Below, one piece after another: positions 1 to 6,547 of a DNA stretch of 6,941 bases. Numbering within the stretch: position 1 is the first letter of the stretch; each line of letters opens with the position of its first letter. Origin of the DNA: Gammaproteobacteria bacterium (lineage in GTDB: Bacteria > Pseudomonadota > Gammaproteobacteria > HTCC5015); contig JAHDBX010000087.1 of NCBI GenBank assembly GCA_020630145.1, positions 1 through 6,941 of the forward strand, in the 5' to 3' direction. The notes beneath the pieces are model-generated. The model saw nothing but the letters and a program-made list of their open reading frames with translations. It did not search any database and had not been told where the DNA came from. A program made the translations under genes and the position numbers.

Positions 1-218
1 ATACAGCTGACAACTTAGGCAACTGTTACTGGAGAACTGACTTCTCTTTGAATGCTTTAGGTGGTGACCTGTATGAGATAGTGTTTAATGGAGTTGTTGT
101 AGATACAGCTACTATAACTGTTTCTGGGAATACAATAACATTTCTTTATACCAATAGTAGTTTCTTTATACCAAGAGCATCTCAGAGTGAGTCAGACTTT
201 ACACCTATTTGCCCTTAA
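1..218 (+). CDS. 3' end of an unrecognised, probably exported protein (partial)
   Basis: The only frame open from the left edge begins its first whole codon at base 3 and ends with TAA at 216-218, giving the last 71 residues; the start lies outside the window. I do not recognise the family. The fragment is rich in Thr, Ser, Val, Ile and aromatic residues, with alternating hydrophobic stretches such as LYEIVFNGVVVDTATITV, which suggests beta strands. It has one Cys at fragment residue 8 and another two residues from the end, which could pair in an extracytoplasmic protein; this is inference. A near-perfect 20-base tandem duplication (141-180) sits in the last third and changes the reading frame of the C-terminus. 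The frame is followed by a hairpin terminator, which supports it as a real gene end. Confidence 0.6.
   Translation, partial: TADNLGNCYWRTDFSLNALGGDLYEIVFNGVVVDTATITVSGNTITFLYTNSSFFIPRASQSESDFTPICP
141..180 (+). repeat. 20-base tandem duplication inside the left-edge gene
   Basis: TTTCTTTATACCAA occurs at 141-154 and again at 161-174, and the full 20-base units match at 17 of 20 positions. Twenty is not a multiple of three, so the second copy is read in a different frame (FLYTN, then SFFIPR). Confidence 0.8.
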
Positions 219-278
219 TATTTAGAAATGCAAAAGTGAATTTGAGCTTGATACTGTTTGCAAGCATAGACGCCAACT

Positions 279-303
279 AATAGCCACGCATAGCGTGGCT
301 ATT
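279..303 (+). terminator. Rho-independent terminator between convergent genes
   Basis: The arms 279-289 (AATAGCCACGC) and 293-303 (GCGTGGCTATT) are perfectly complementary around a three-base loop, ATA. The run TTTT at 302-305 provides a U tract for plus-strand transcripts, so this best serves the left-edge gene. Minus-strand transcripts leaving pldA at 332 also cross the hairpin. On that strand the bases that follow lack a U run, so termination of the spe-pldA transcript here is possible but weaker. I see nothing else in 219-331. Confidence 0.85.
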
Positions 304-331
304 TTAACTAATAAAAATAGTTTATTAAAAT

Positions 332-1321
332 TTAGTACCAGCTAGTTAGTTCAACGCCAAAGCCTAGGCTTTCACTGCGAAAGTTGTAGTCAATTAAACT
401 ATCACCATAGCCATTAAAGTATCTGATATAGCCTTTGACTTTAGGGCGAAAAGGAAAGCTCCAGCCTAGTTCAACTGCGCCTTTATTATTCGATTTAAAA
501 TTGTTACGAAACATCACGCTTAGCATATTATTGTTATATTTATAGAGTGCTTGTAAATCAAACTTGCCCATGAAGTCTTCAATGTCAGGGTTGTCATCAC
601 CACTGGTATCACCGACATAGCGATCTTCTTCTTCAGGTATGCGATACCATGGTCTGAATGATAATACTAGGTTGCTTTTATACCAGATGGATTGAAATAT
701 AATGCGGTTCCAGCTGCGAGATAAATCATTCTCGCGGCCATTTGATTGGTGGTTCAGAATAAGAATATTGGCGCGGTTTTTAAAACCAAAAAGCTCAGCA
801 TTATTTCTAAATGTGAGTAAAAATTCGGGCTCATGGTTGGTTTCTCTAAAGGGTTTAGAGATATACTCACTGTATAGCTGCCAAAAAGATCGGTTAGTAT
901 AGGCAAACCAGAGCTTGGCTCGGTCGTTAAATATACTTTTAAATACTAAGGTTTTTATACTAAATTGAAAGTGAAATTCGGTATTGGTAAAGTTATCACT
1001 GTAAGTGCTATCAAAAGGTTCTCGATTTGGGCTTTCTAAAAAATTAAACGGTAAAAAGTAATTAGGTTTATGTGGAGTGAGTGCATAGGGATTTTGATGG
1101 AGTTCTTGCTCAAATTTAATACGCTTTTCAACATCACTAGAGTATTTGTTATTGCTGGTACCTTGCTCAGGAAAACACAAATCACGAAGCGATTGAATTG
1201 AGTCTGAATCTTTAGCATGTTCTAAAAAAGTATTAATGCATTCATCATTACTATTAGCAGATGCCGTTATATGGCTAAACATATAAGCAATAAAGATTGC
1301 TAATTGAAAGAATGTGCGCAT
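332..1321 (-). CDS. pldA: Outer-membrane phospholipase A (OMPLA)
   Basis: This 329-residue protein is an outer-membrane beta-barrel phospholipase, which in its family hydrolyses phospholipids that reach the outer leaflet and needs calcium and dimerisation. Residues 1-22 form a signal peptide ending in ASA. Family motifs follow in order: NPYALTPHKPNY (77-88), YTNRSFWQLY (141-150), RETNHEPE (159-166), NHQSNGR (190-196), SRSWNR (201-206), DDNPDI (242-247) and GYGDSLIDYNF (304-314). The catalytic triad is His191, Ser193 and Asn205, matching His142, Ser144 and Asn156 of E. coli. The chain ends in aromatic residues (SWY), as barrels often do. Odd points are a Cys-containing segment before the barrel (Cys28, Cys49) and Asn198 where E. 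coli has Asp149. The ATG lies one base after the upstream stop codon (TAA-T-ATG) with no clear Shine-Dalgarno sequence, so translation probably depends on coupling to the decarboxylase gene. Confidence 0.95.
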   Translation of the reverse strand: MRTFFQLAIFIAYMFSHITASANSNDECINTFLEHAKDSDSIQSLRDLCFPEQGTSNNKYSSDVEKRIKFEQELHQNPYALTPHKPNYFLPFNFLESPNREPFDSTYSDNFTNTEFHFQFSIKTLVFKSIFNDRAKLWFAYTNRSFWQLYSEYISKPFRETNHEPEFLLTFRNNAELFGFKNRANILILNHQSNGRENDLSRSWNRIIFQSIWYKSNLVLSFRPWYRIPEEEDRYVGDTSGDDNPDIEDFMGKFDLQALYKYNNNMLSVMFRNNFKSNNKGAVELGWSFPFRPKVKGYIRYFNGYGDSLIDYNFRSESLGFGVELTSWY

Positions 1322-1322
1322 A

Positions 1323-2471
1323 TTAAATACTTATGAATTTGGCGTCGGGCAAAGAGTTAAAACGTGTTTTCGTGGCCGCTGTATAAGCGCCCATCTGTAA
1401 GCCTATGATTAAGTCACCTATTTGTAATTCCGGTAAAGCAATATCTTCAGCTACAATATCTATGCTATCACAGGTTGGGCCAGCAATAATGCTGGGGTAG
1501 GTTTCACCTGTACGCGGTATTTGTAAGGGGTAGTTAGTATGGTCAAAAATTTGTCCAGAGTAAGAGCCGTAAACACCATCATCTAAGTAATACCAGCGTA
1601 TGCCATGCCGCAGTGATTTTCCAGAAATGGTGGTAATACTTGTTACTGATGGGGCGACTAAGTAGCGGCCGGGCTCAGCGAGTAGATGCCAGTCGCGCGG
1701 CAACTTTTGTAATGCGTCGTTGATGGGTTGGCAAAAAGCATCGATATCAAAGCCACTGAGTGAATAGTCCGCGGGGAAGCCTCCGCCGATGTCCAATGTA
1801 CTTAAGGGCTGCTTAAGTATGTTGTTAAGCTTAAGCATTAACTGGTGGCAAGCTTCAATTGCTTCAACATGCTTAGACGGGCTTTCACATTGTGAGCCTA
1901 CATGGAAAGAAAAACCTTTTATATGTAGACCGAGTTTTTCGGCTTCTAGCGTTATTTCTTCTGCTTCTAGCAAGTCGCAACCAAATTTTTTCGATAAATC
2001 TATTTTGGCATTTTTACTGCGAAAGCTCAGACGCAATAAAATACCCACCCGGCTTTTATAGGGGATAAGTTTTTTTAGCTCATCAATATTATCAACAACG
2101 AAGGTTGTTGCGCCAAAACGTAATGCATCACGAATTTCTTGATCTTTCTTTATAGGGTGGGTATGGATAGTACGTCGACCAGAAATTTTTTGTTCGAGTA
2201 ATAAATCCATTTCTCCTGCCGAAGCAATATCAAAGCCGCCGCCTAGTTCATCAATAGTGTTGATAATGGCGGCATTAGGGTGTGCTTTTACAGCGTAATA
2301 AATATCGACATCGGGTAGTGCATTGTTAAGTGATTGGTATTGCCTTTTAAGTATGTCGGCACTGTAGACTAATAAAGGCGAGCCATGCTTTTCAACTAAT
2401 GCTGCATAGTCTTGCTGCTGCGAAGCATCTGTCGTATAGGTAATAGTACGGTTTGTGCTGGGTGCTATCAC
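1323..2471 (-). CDS. PLP-dependent ornithine (or lysine/ornithine) decarboxylase, eukaryotic-like fold III type
   Basis: This 382-residue protein belongs to the alanine-racemase-fold (fold III) decarboxylases that include eukaryotic ornithine decarboxylase and the Pseudomonas-type enzyme. Visible motifs are YYAVKAHP (58-65) with PLP lysine Lys62, FDIASAGE (80-87), FHVGSQ (189-194) with ring-stacking His190, the phosphate loop GGGFP (229-233), EPGRY (266-270), FDH (309-311) with Asp310, GPTCDSID (331-338) with Cys334 and Asp335 reaching into the partner active site, and GAYT (361-364) with Tyr363. CDS rather than CES argues against diaminopimelate decarboxylase. Ornithine is the likeliest substrate because speE and speD lie directly upstream, giving putrescine for spermidine; lysine activity cannot be excluded. 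The start is GTG, overlapping the speE stop in a GTGA (4-base overlap); no good alternative start lies near. I leave the symbol blank because speC also names an unrelated fold-I enzyme. Confidence 0.9.
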   Translation of the reverse strand: MIAPSTNRTITYTTDASQQQDYAALVEKHGSPLLVYSADILKRQYQSLNNALPDVDIYYAVKAHPNAAIINTIDELGGGFDIASAGEMDLLLEQKISGRRTIHTHPIKKDQEIRDALRFGATTFVVDNIDELKKLIPYKSRVGILLRLSFRSKNAKIDLSKKFGCDLLEAEEITLEAEKLGLHIKGFSFHVGSQCESPSKHVEAIEACHQLMLKLNNILKQPLSTLDIGGGFPADYSLSGFDIDAFCQPINDALQKLPRDWHLLAEPGRYLVAPSVTSITTISGKSLRHGIRWYYLDDGVYGSYSGQIFDHTNYPLQIPRTGETYPSIIAGPTCDSIDIVAEDIALPELQIGDLIIGLQMGAYTAATKTRFNSLPDAKFISI

Positions 2472-3349
2472 TCGCTACGCACTTCGTCTATAGCATTAAT
2501 AATATATTGGGGTAATGCAAATGCGGCCTTATGAATATCGGGGTTGTAGTAACGAGTGCCTAATTTAGCGGCGTTAAAACGTTCCCTTAAAGAAGCTCTT
2601 TTGATATCGCGGGCTTTGCTATTTGTACCCCATGCAAAAGTCATAAAGCCGCCATAGTATGTAGGCACAGGTGCAACATAAAAGCCTATATCTGAAAACT
2701 GCGTACCCATTCGTTGGTAGGTGTTTTGTATTTCATCTTTTTGAAAAAAAGGTACACCATTTTGTGTGGTCATGATGCCATCATCGTGTAAACAATTTTT
2801 TGCTAAGGCGTAAAAGTTATCACTAAACAGTACTTCGCCAGGACCTATAGGGTCAGTGCTGTCTGAAATAATAATATCAAACTTCTCATCTTCATGATTA
2901 ATGCAGTGTTCAGCATGTGATTTAACAAAGTCCATGCCGTCTGCAATAACAAGATTTAAGCGAGGGTCATCATAGGCGCCGTTTGAGTGTCTCGGCAAAT
3001 ATTCTTTTGCCATATCAACTACGGCTTGGTCAATTTCTACTTGTGTAACATGTTCAACCCTGTGTTTGACTACTTCGCGTAGCATGCCACCATCGCCGCC
3101 GCCGATAATCAATACACGCTTTGCTTTGCCATGTGCCAGAATAGGCACATGTGCCATCATTTCATGGTATATAAATTCATCAGCTTCTGTGGTTTGTACG
3201 ACGCCGTCTAAAGTCATCACGCGTCCTAATTGCGCGTTGTGAAAAATCATTAAGTGTTGATGATCAGTTTTGTTTTCAAAATACATTTTATCAACGCGAA
3301 ACTCCTGACAAACTGCATCGTAAAGTGTCTCTTTAAAAAATTTACTCAT
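2468..3349 (-). CDS. speE: Spermidine synthase (polyamine aminopropyltransferase)
   Basis: The 293-residue cytoplasmic enzyme transfers the aminopropyl group of decarboxylated S-adenosylmethionine to putrescine, giving spermidine and methylthioadenosine. It has the small N-terminal beta domain followed by a Rossmann domain: [18 protein letters not shown] (48-65), the nucleotide loop GGGDGG (83-88), VEID (104-107), ADG (136-138), and DSTDP (163-167), whose Asp163 and Asp166 match the active-site acids of E. coli Spe[13 protein letters not shown] (229-240) and [16 protein letters not shown] (267-282) are very close to the E. coli sequence, and the length is close to that protein's 288 residues. 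The ATG is preceded by AAGAG at 3355-3359 with 5 bases of spacing. A 32-base gap separates it from speD, and its TGA overlaps the GTG of the decarboxylase. Confidence 0.97.
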   Translation of the reverse strand: MSKFFKETLYDAVCQEFRVDKMYFENKTDHQHLMIFHNAQLGRVMTLDGVVQTTEADEFIYHEMMAHVPILAHGKAKRVLIIGGGDGGMLREVVKHRVEHVTQVEIDQAVVDMAKEYLPRHSNGAYDDPRLNLVIADGMDFVKSHAEHCINHEDEKFDIIISDSTDPIGPGEVLFSDNFYALAKNCLHDDGIMTTQNGVPFFQKDEIQNTYQRMGTQFSDIGFYVAPVPTYYGGFMTFAWGTNSKARDIKRASLRERFNAAKLGTRYYNPDIHKAAFALPQYIINAIDEVRSE

Positions 3350-3381
3350 ATCAACTCTTGCGCCTCTTGCATCAAGTGGTT

Positions 3382-3888
3382 TTAGTTATTATCGGTTGCT
3401 GATTCTAGAATCGTACCACGTAAGTGTTCACCTACATTGATAGATTCTGGTTTGAAGGCGTCGCGTAATACGGGTATCGCTTTTTCTGGTTGTGCATCAC
3501 CACACATAAAAATATCAAAGGCCGCAAAGCCTTTTTCAGGCCATGTATGCACACTAATATGTGACTCAGCGAGTACAGCCACGCCTGAAATACCACCGTT
3601 CGGTGTAAAGTGGTGTAGGTGAATGTGTAATAAAGTCGCGCCAGCTACTGTAACCGCGTCGCGCATCGCTTGTTCCATTAATGCAAGGTCGTCTAGCTTG
3701 CTGGCTCCCCACAAGTCTAAAATCAAATGTGTGCCAGCAAAGGTGACGCCATTACGCGTAATAAAATGGTCTACAGGTTCATTGCCTGTAATGGCCGTTT
3801 GATCATGTGTTGGCCAGAGTGTACTGCTAGAAAGGTCGGTAGCCTCACGAGCATTATGTAAAGAGACAACATTAGCTTCATTCGCCAT
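3382..3888 (-). CDS. speD: S-adenosylmethionine decarboxylase proenzyme, short prokaryotic (class 1B) type
   Basis: SpeD decarboxylates S-adenosylmethionine to supply the aminopropyl donor for SpeE. It is made as a proenzyme that cleaves itself to form a pyruvoyl cofactor. In this 168-residue chain the cleavage site is Glu108-Ser109 in LAESHIS (106-112). Ser109, His114 and Cys129 have the same spacing as Ser63, His68 and Cys83 of the Thermotoga enzyme. The core begins at about [10 protein letters not shown] (52-61). About 45 residues precede it, rich in polar residues and absent from the shortest family members. This is not the longer 264-residue E. coli class 1A enzyme. GAGGAA at 3895-3900, six bases before the ATG, is a good Shine-Dalgarno sequence and fixes the start; the next Met is residue 71, inside the core. 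It is the first gene of the speD-speE-decarboxylase-pldA cluster and has a long leader that may be regulatory. Confidence 0.96.
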   Translation of the reverse strand: MANEANVVSLHNAREATDLSSSTLWPTHDQTAITGNEPVDHFITRNGVTFAGTHLILDLWGASKLDDLALMEQAMRDAVTVAGATLLHIHLHHFTPNGGISGVAVLAESHISVHTWPEKGFAAFDIFMCGDAQPEKAIPVLRDAFKPESINVGEHLRGTILESATDNN

Positions 3889-3920
3889 GCGTAATTCCTC
3901 AATAAAAACGGTTTGTATGT

Positions 3921-4030
3921 GCTAACACGCCGCTTTTCTGAGCTTTGAAGAAGCATCTGGAAATGGCGCGCCGTTAGCGGCTAAGCATAAAGCCCCCTTG
4001 GGGTATTTAAGTGCATGTAAAAGAGCGCGC
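3921..4030 (-). promoter_or_regulatory. Structured 5' leader of the speD operon (possible attenuator)
   Basis: Read on the minus strand, the leader can form a stem of GCA 4014-4012 with TGC 3987-3985, TAAA 4009-4006 with TTTA 3991-3988, and CCCC 4003-4000 with GGGG 3996-3993. A second hairpin, GCCG-CTAA-CGGC, spans 3981-3970. The outer GCGC at 4030-4027 could close both against 3969-3966. A competing fold pairs GCTAAC (3978-3973) with GTTAGC (3926-3921) and CGCC (3968-3965) with GGCG (3931-3928), which would break the second hairpin. A run of five T lies at 3908-3904, just before the speD ribosome site. No known riboswitch class is recognised; the pairings were found by eye and no folding energy was computed. 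Confidence 0.35.
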
Positions 4031-4032
4031 AT
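3922..4032 (-). CDS. Candidate 36-residue leader peptide or small protein upstream of speD
   Basis: An ATG frame of 36 codons ends in TAG at 3922-3924, 33 bases before the speD ATG. The peptide begins MRALLHALKYPKGALCLAAN and ends SSKLRKAAC. It is basic, Ala/Leu-rich and without repeats, and I recognise no family. Its position in the leader of the polyamine operon, and the fact that its stop codon lies inside a possible pairing arm (GTTAGC, 3921-3926), would fit a regulatory upstream frame. Against it, there is no Shine-Dalgarno sequence before the ATG, and the best candidate -10 box (4031-4036) overlaps the start codon, so transcription from there would exclude it. A second, 11-residue frame (MHLNTPRGLYA, 3981-4016) overlaps it. 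Existence as a translated frame is unproven. Confidence 0.3.
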   Translation of the reverse strand: MRALLHALKYPKGALCLAANGAPFPDASSKLRKAAC

Positions 4033-4058
4033 TTTAAATTTTATTTGGCAAAATGCAA
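4031..4058 (-). promoter_or_regulatory. Candidate sigma-70 promoter for the speD operon
   Basis: On the minus strand TTGCAT (4058-4053) and TAAAAT (4036-4031) are separated by 16 bases. The -10 box matches the consensus at 5 of 6 positions, but the -35 at only 3 of 6. Initiation would fall near 4024, leaving a leader of about 135 bases before speD. The surrounding DNA is very AT-rich, so chance matches are likely. Confidence 0.3.
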
Positions 4059-4193
4059 TAAAAAAATGCACTATTTTGGTCAAATAAATGTTGCTTTAAG
4101 GCTATTTGGGTGAATTTCCTGTCGTCAACAAGGTAAGTTGATAAGTACACAATTTAATCAATAAAACAAGATTGTAATTTCATCTGAAAATCA

Positions 4194-4224
4194 TTAACTT
4201 GTGCACCCTCATTACATAAGTTAA
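4194..4224 (+). promoter_or_regulatory. Inverted repeat just upstream of the tex start codon
   Basis: TTAACTT (4194-4200) and AAGTTAA (4218-4224) are perfectly complementary around a 17-base loop that itself contains the palindrome GTGCAC at 4201-4206 (T4200 is followed directly by it). The repeat ends 11 bases before the ATG. It could be a protein-binding site or an mRNA stem near the initiation region; which one is unknown. Confidence 0.35.
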
Positions 4225-4235
4225 GTAACCGTTTC

Positions 4236-6536
4236 ATGCAAAAAATTATTCAACAAATTGCCCTAGAGCTGGGTGTAACAACGCAAAATACCAATGCTGC
4301 TGTCCAAATGCTAGATGAGGGCGCAACAGTTCCTTTTATATCGCGCTACAGAAAAGAAATGACAGGCGCCATGGATGATGGACAGCTCAGAACATTGCAG
4401 GAACGCCTGTTATATTTGCGTGAATTGGAGGATAGGCGTGAGGCTGTACTAGCCAGTATAGATGAGCAAGGAAAGTTGACAGCTGATCTAAAAAAGTCAG
4501 TGTTAGATGCTGCTACCAAAACAGCGCTTGAAGACTTATACCTACCTTATAAGCCGAAGCGCCGTACTAAAGGGCAAATTGCCATCGAGGCAGGTTTAGA
4601 GCCTTTGGCAGATAGTTTATTTGATGATCCAAGGCAGAAACCAGAGGATGTCGCGAAACAATATATAGATAAAGACAAAGGCTTTGGTGATGAAAAAGCC
4701 GTTCTCGACGGCGCTAAGTATATTTTGATGGAGCGCTTCGCTGAAGATGCTGAGTTGCTAGGGTCTCTACGTGAGTACTTGGTAGAAAACAGTCGTTTAA
4801 CCACAGTGGTTGTCGATGGCAAGCAGCAAGAAGGCGAAAAGTTTCAGGACTACTTTGAATACAGCGAATCTTTTGCTGACATTCCGTCACACCGAGCCTT
4901 GGCTATTTTGCGTGGCCGTAAAGAAGGCATCTTGCGCTCTAGTTTGCTTGTGGGTGATGATGAGTCGGCACAACATCCATGTGAGGGTATGATTGCGAGC
5001 AAGCAAGGTATAGAAAACCAAGGTCGTCCTGCGGATGCGTGGTTGCAAAGCGTTGTGCAGTGGACATGGCGTATAAAACTGTCTTTACAAATAGAAACGG
5101 ATTTAATGATGCAGGTTCGCCAAGCGGCGGAAGAAGATGCCATTACCGTGTTTGCGAATAATTTGAAAGATTTATTATTGGCGGCCCCTGCTGGTTCACA
5201 TACCACGATGGGGCTAGACCCGGGTTATCGCAGTGGCGTAAAAGTCGCTGTTGTTGATGCTACAGGTAAAGTGTTATATCACACCGCCATTTACCCGCAT
5301 GCACCGCAGAAAAAATGGAATGATGCGCTTGCGACTTTAGGCGCCTTATGTAAAAAACATAAGGTAGCATTAATCAGTATTGGAAATGGTACCGCTTCAC
5401 GTGAAACGGATAAATTGGCGGGGGAGTTAGTGAAGCTGATGCCGGATGCGCGCATGACAAAAATCGTTGTCAGTGAAGCCGGTGCATCGGTTTACTCAGC
5501 ATCAGAGTTAGGCGCTAAAGAATTTCCTGATTTAGATGTCACCATTCGTGGTGCTATTTCTATCGCACGCCGTTTACAAGATCCATTAGCAGAGTTGGTG
5601 AAAATCGAACCTAAAGCTATTGGTGTTGGGCAATATCAGCACGATGTTAACCAAACGAAATTGGCAAGAGGCCTGGACAATGTTGTTGAGGATTGTGTAA
5701 ATGCCGTAGGTGTAGATGTGAATACAGCATCTGCTGCTTTATTAAGTTATGTCTCAGGTTTAAGCCCTGCATTGGCTGCTAATATAGTTGCTCACCGTGA
5801 AAGCCATGGTGCTTTTGCTGATCGTCGTACGCTTTTAGATGTGCCACGTTTAGGCGCAAAAGTTTTTGAGCAGGCGGCTGGTTTTTTAAAAGTACGCGGA
5901 GAAAACCCCTTGGATGCTTCTGCTGTACACCCTGAGTCTTATGAGGTGGTAGAAGCCATTGCTAAAAGTAATCAACGTGATGTAAAAAGCGTGATTGGTG
6001 ATGGGGCATTTTTACGTCAGTTACAAGCAAAAGATTATGTTAGTGGTGATGTGGGTGAGTTAACCATAAAAGACATTATTGCTGAACTTGAAAAACCAGG
6101 CCGTGACCCTCGCCCAGAGTTTAAAACCGCTGCGTTTAAAGAGGGTGTTGAAAAAGTCAGTGACTTAAAAGAAGACATGATACTGGAAGGCGTTGTCACA
6201 AACGTAACAAACTTTGGTGCATTTGTTGATATCGGTGTGCACCAAGATGGTTTGGTGCATATTTCAGCATTGGCAAATACCTATGTAAAAGATCCACGTA
6301 CAGTTGTTAAGGCGGGTGATGTAGTTAAAGTTAAAGTAATGGAAGTTGATGTGCAGCGTAAACGTATAGCATTATCGATGCGATTAGATGATGACAGTAG
6401 GGATGTAGCAGCAGATAAAAATACGGCAGCTAGTAAAAAGCCTGCAACTAAAAAGGCACGCCCGCAACGTCGTCAAGAACCTGCGGCGGCTGGTGGAGCA
6501 ATGGCCGATGCATTGGCTGCAGCATTTAAAAAATAA
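4236..6536 (+). CDS. tex: Tex-family S1 RNA-binding transcription accessory protein
   Basis: This 766-residue cytoplasmic protein is a full-length Tex, aligned by eye with E. coli YhgF/Tex along its whole length. Tex proteins bind nucleic acid and are implicated in transcription; their exact role is not settled. The N-terminal helical Tex domain covers about 1-315, with [14 protein letters not shown] (31-44) and [20 protein letters not shown] (101-120). The YqgF/RNase H-like domain covers about 322-450, with MGLDPG (325-330), [10 protein letters not shown] (382-391) and [12 protein letters not shown] (413-424). Helix-hairpin-helix segments cover about 495-555, and the S1 domain about 648-717, with [20 protein letters not shown] (652-671). 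A Lys/Arg/Ala-rich tail ends in [10 protein letters not shown]. The ATG has no clear Shine-Dalgarno sequence, but the N-terminus aligns well with the family. It is divergent from the polyamine cluster and followed 11 bases later by a yceH-like gene. Confidence 0.97.
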   Translation: MQKIIQQIALELGVTTQNTNAAVQMLDEGATVPFISRYRKEMTGAMDDGQLRTLQERLLYLRELEDRREAVLASIDEQGKLTADLKKSVLDAATKTALEDLYLPYKPKRRTKGQIAIEAGLEPLADSLFDDPRQKPEDVAKQYIDKDKGFGDEKAVLDGAKYILMERFAEDAELLGSLREYLVENSRLTTVVVDGKQQEGEKFQDYFEYSESFADIPSHRALAILRGRKEGILRSSLLVGDDESAQHPCEGMIASKQGIENQGRPADAWLQSVVQWTWRIKLSLQIETDLMMQVRQAAEEDAITVFANNLKDLLLAAPAGSHTTMGLDPGYRSGVKVAVVDATGKVLYHTAIYPHAPQKKWNDALATLGALCKKHKVALISIGNGTASRETDKLAGELVKLMPDARMTKIVVSEAGASVYSASELGAKEFPDLDVTIRGAISIARRLQDPLAELVKIEPKAIGVGQYQHDVNQTKLARGLDNVVEDCVNAVGVDVNTASAALLSYVSGLSPALAANIVAHRESHGAFADRRTLLDVPRLGAKVFEQAAGFLKVRGENPLDASAVHPESYEVVEAIAKSNQRDVKSVIGDGAFLRQLQAKDYVSGDVGELTIKDIIAELEKPGRDPRPEFKTAAFKEGVEKVSDLKEDMILEGVVTNVTNFGAFVDIGVHQDGLVHISALANTYVKDPRTVVKAGDVVKVKVMEVDVQRKRIALSMRLDDDSRDVAADKNTAASKKPATKKARPQRRQEPAAAGGAMADALAAAFKK

Positions 6537-6547
6537 AAGGGGAAGTT

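Larger units (their letters stand above)
3889..4235. other. 347-base divergent intergenic region between speD and tex
   Basis: The speD-proximal half (3889-4032) contains the leader structures and small reading frame listed separately. The middle (4031-4100) is AT-rich, with direct repeats of ATGCA at 4053-4057 and 4066-4070 around a run of seven A. The tex-proximal part (4100-4235) has a weak plus-strand promoter candidate, TTGATA at 4138-4143 and AATAAA at 4160-4165 with 16-base spacing. It also has TTGAT/ATCAA arms at 4138-4142 and 4157-4161, and an inverted repeat at 4194-4224. Promoters for both transcription units must lie here, but none is convincing by sequence alone. Confidence 0.6.

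Noticed and set aside
306..322. AACTA/TAGTT around ATAAAAA as a terminator for pldA.
   Set aside because: It has only five mostly A-T pairs with a seven-base loop, too weak to support.
1789..2061. A 90-codon open frame on the plus strand opposite the decarboxylase gene.
   Set aside because: It is antisense to strongly conserved decarboxylase motifs, and its Ser/Leu-rich translation is typical of a reverse-frame shadow.
1323..2471. Considered diaminopimelate decarboxylase (lysA) or carboxynorspermidine decarboxylase.
   Set aside because: The active-site loop is GPTCDSID with Asp after Cys, and YYAVKAHP and FDH match ornithine-type enzymes. The speE/speD context also favours putrescine supply.
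3961..3975. The palindrome GGCGCGCC as a recombination or attachment site.
   Set aside because: No partner copy, integrase or mobile-element gene is present; it is better explained as part of the GC-rich leader arms.
3991..4004. CCCCC-TT-GGGG looked like a terminator between speD and tex.
   Set aside because: No U run follows on either strand, and the genes on both sides diverge from here, so a terminator would have no obvious transcript to end.
4041..4060. TTGGCAAAATGCAAT resembles a sigma-54 promoter on the plus strand.
   Set aside because: The GG and GC dinucleotides start 8 bases apart instead of the required 12, so it does not fit the -24/-12 spacing.
4850..5206. A 118-codon open frame on the minus strand within tex.
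   Set aside because: It lies wholly antisense to the well-conserved Tex sequence, has no ribosome site I can see and resembles no family I know; it is a shadow of tex codon use.
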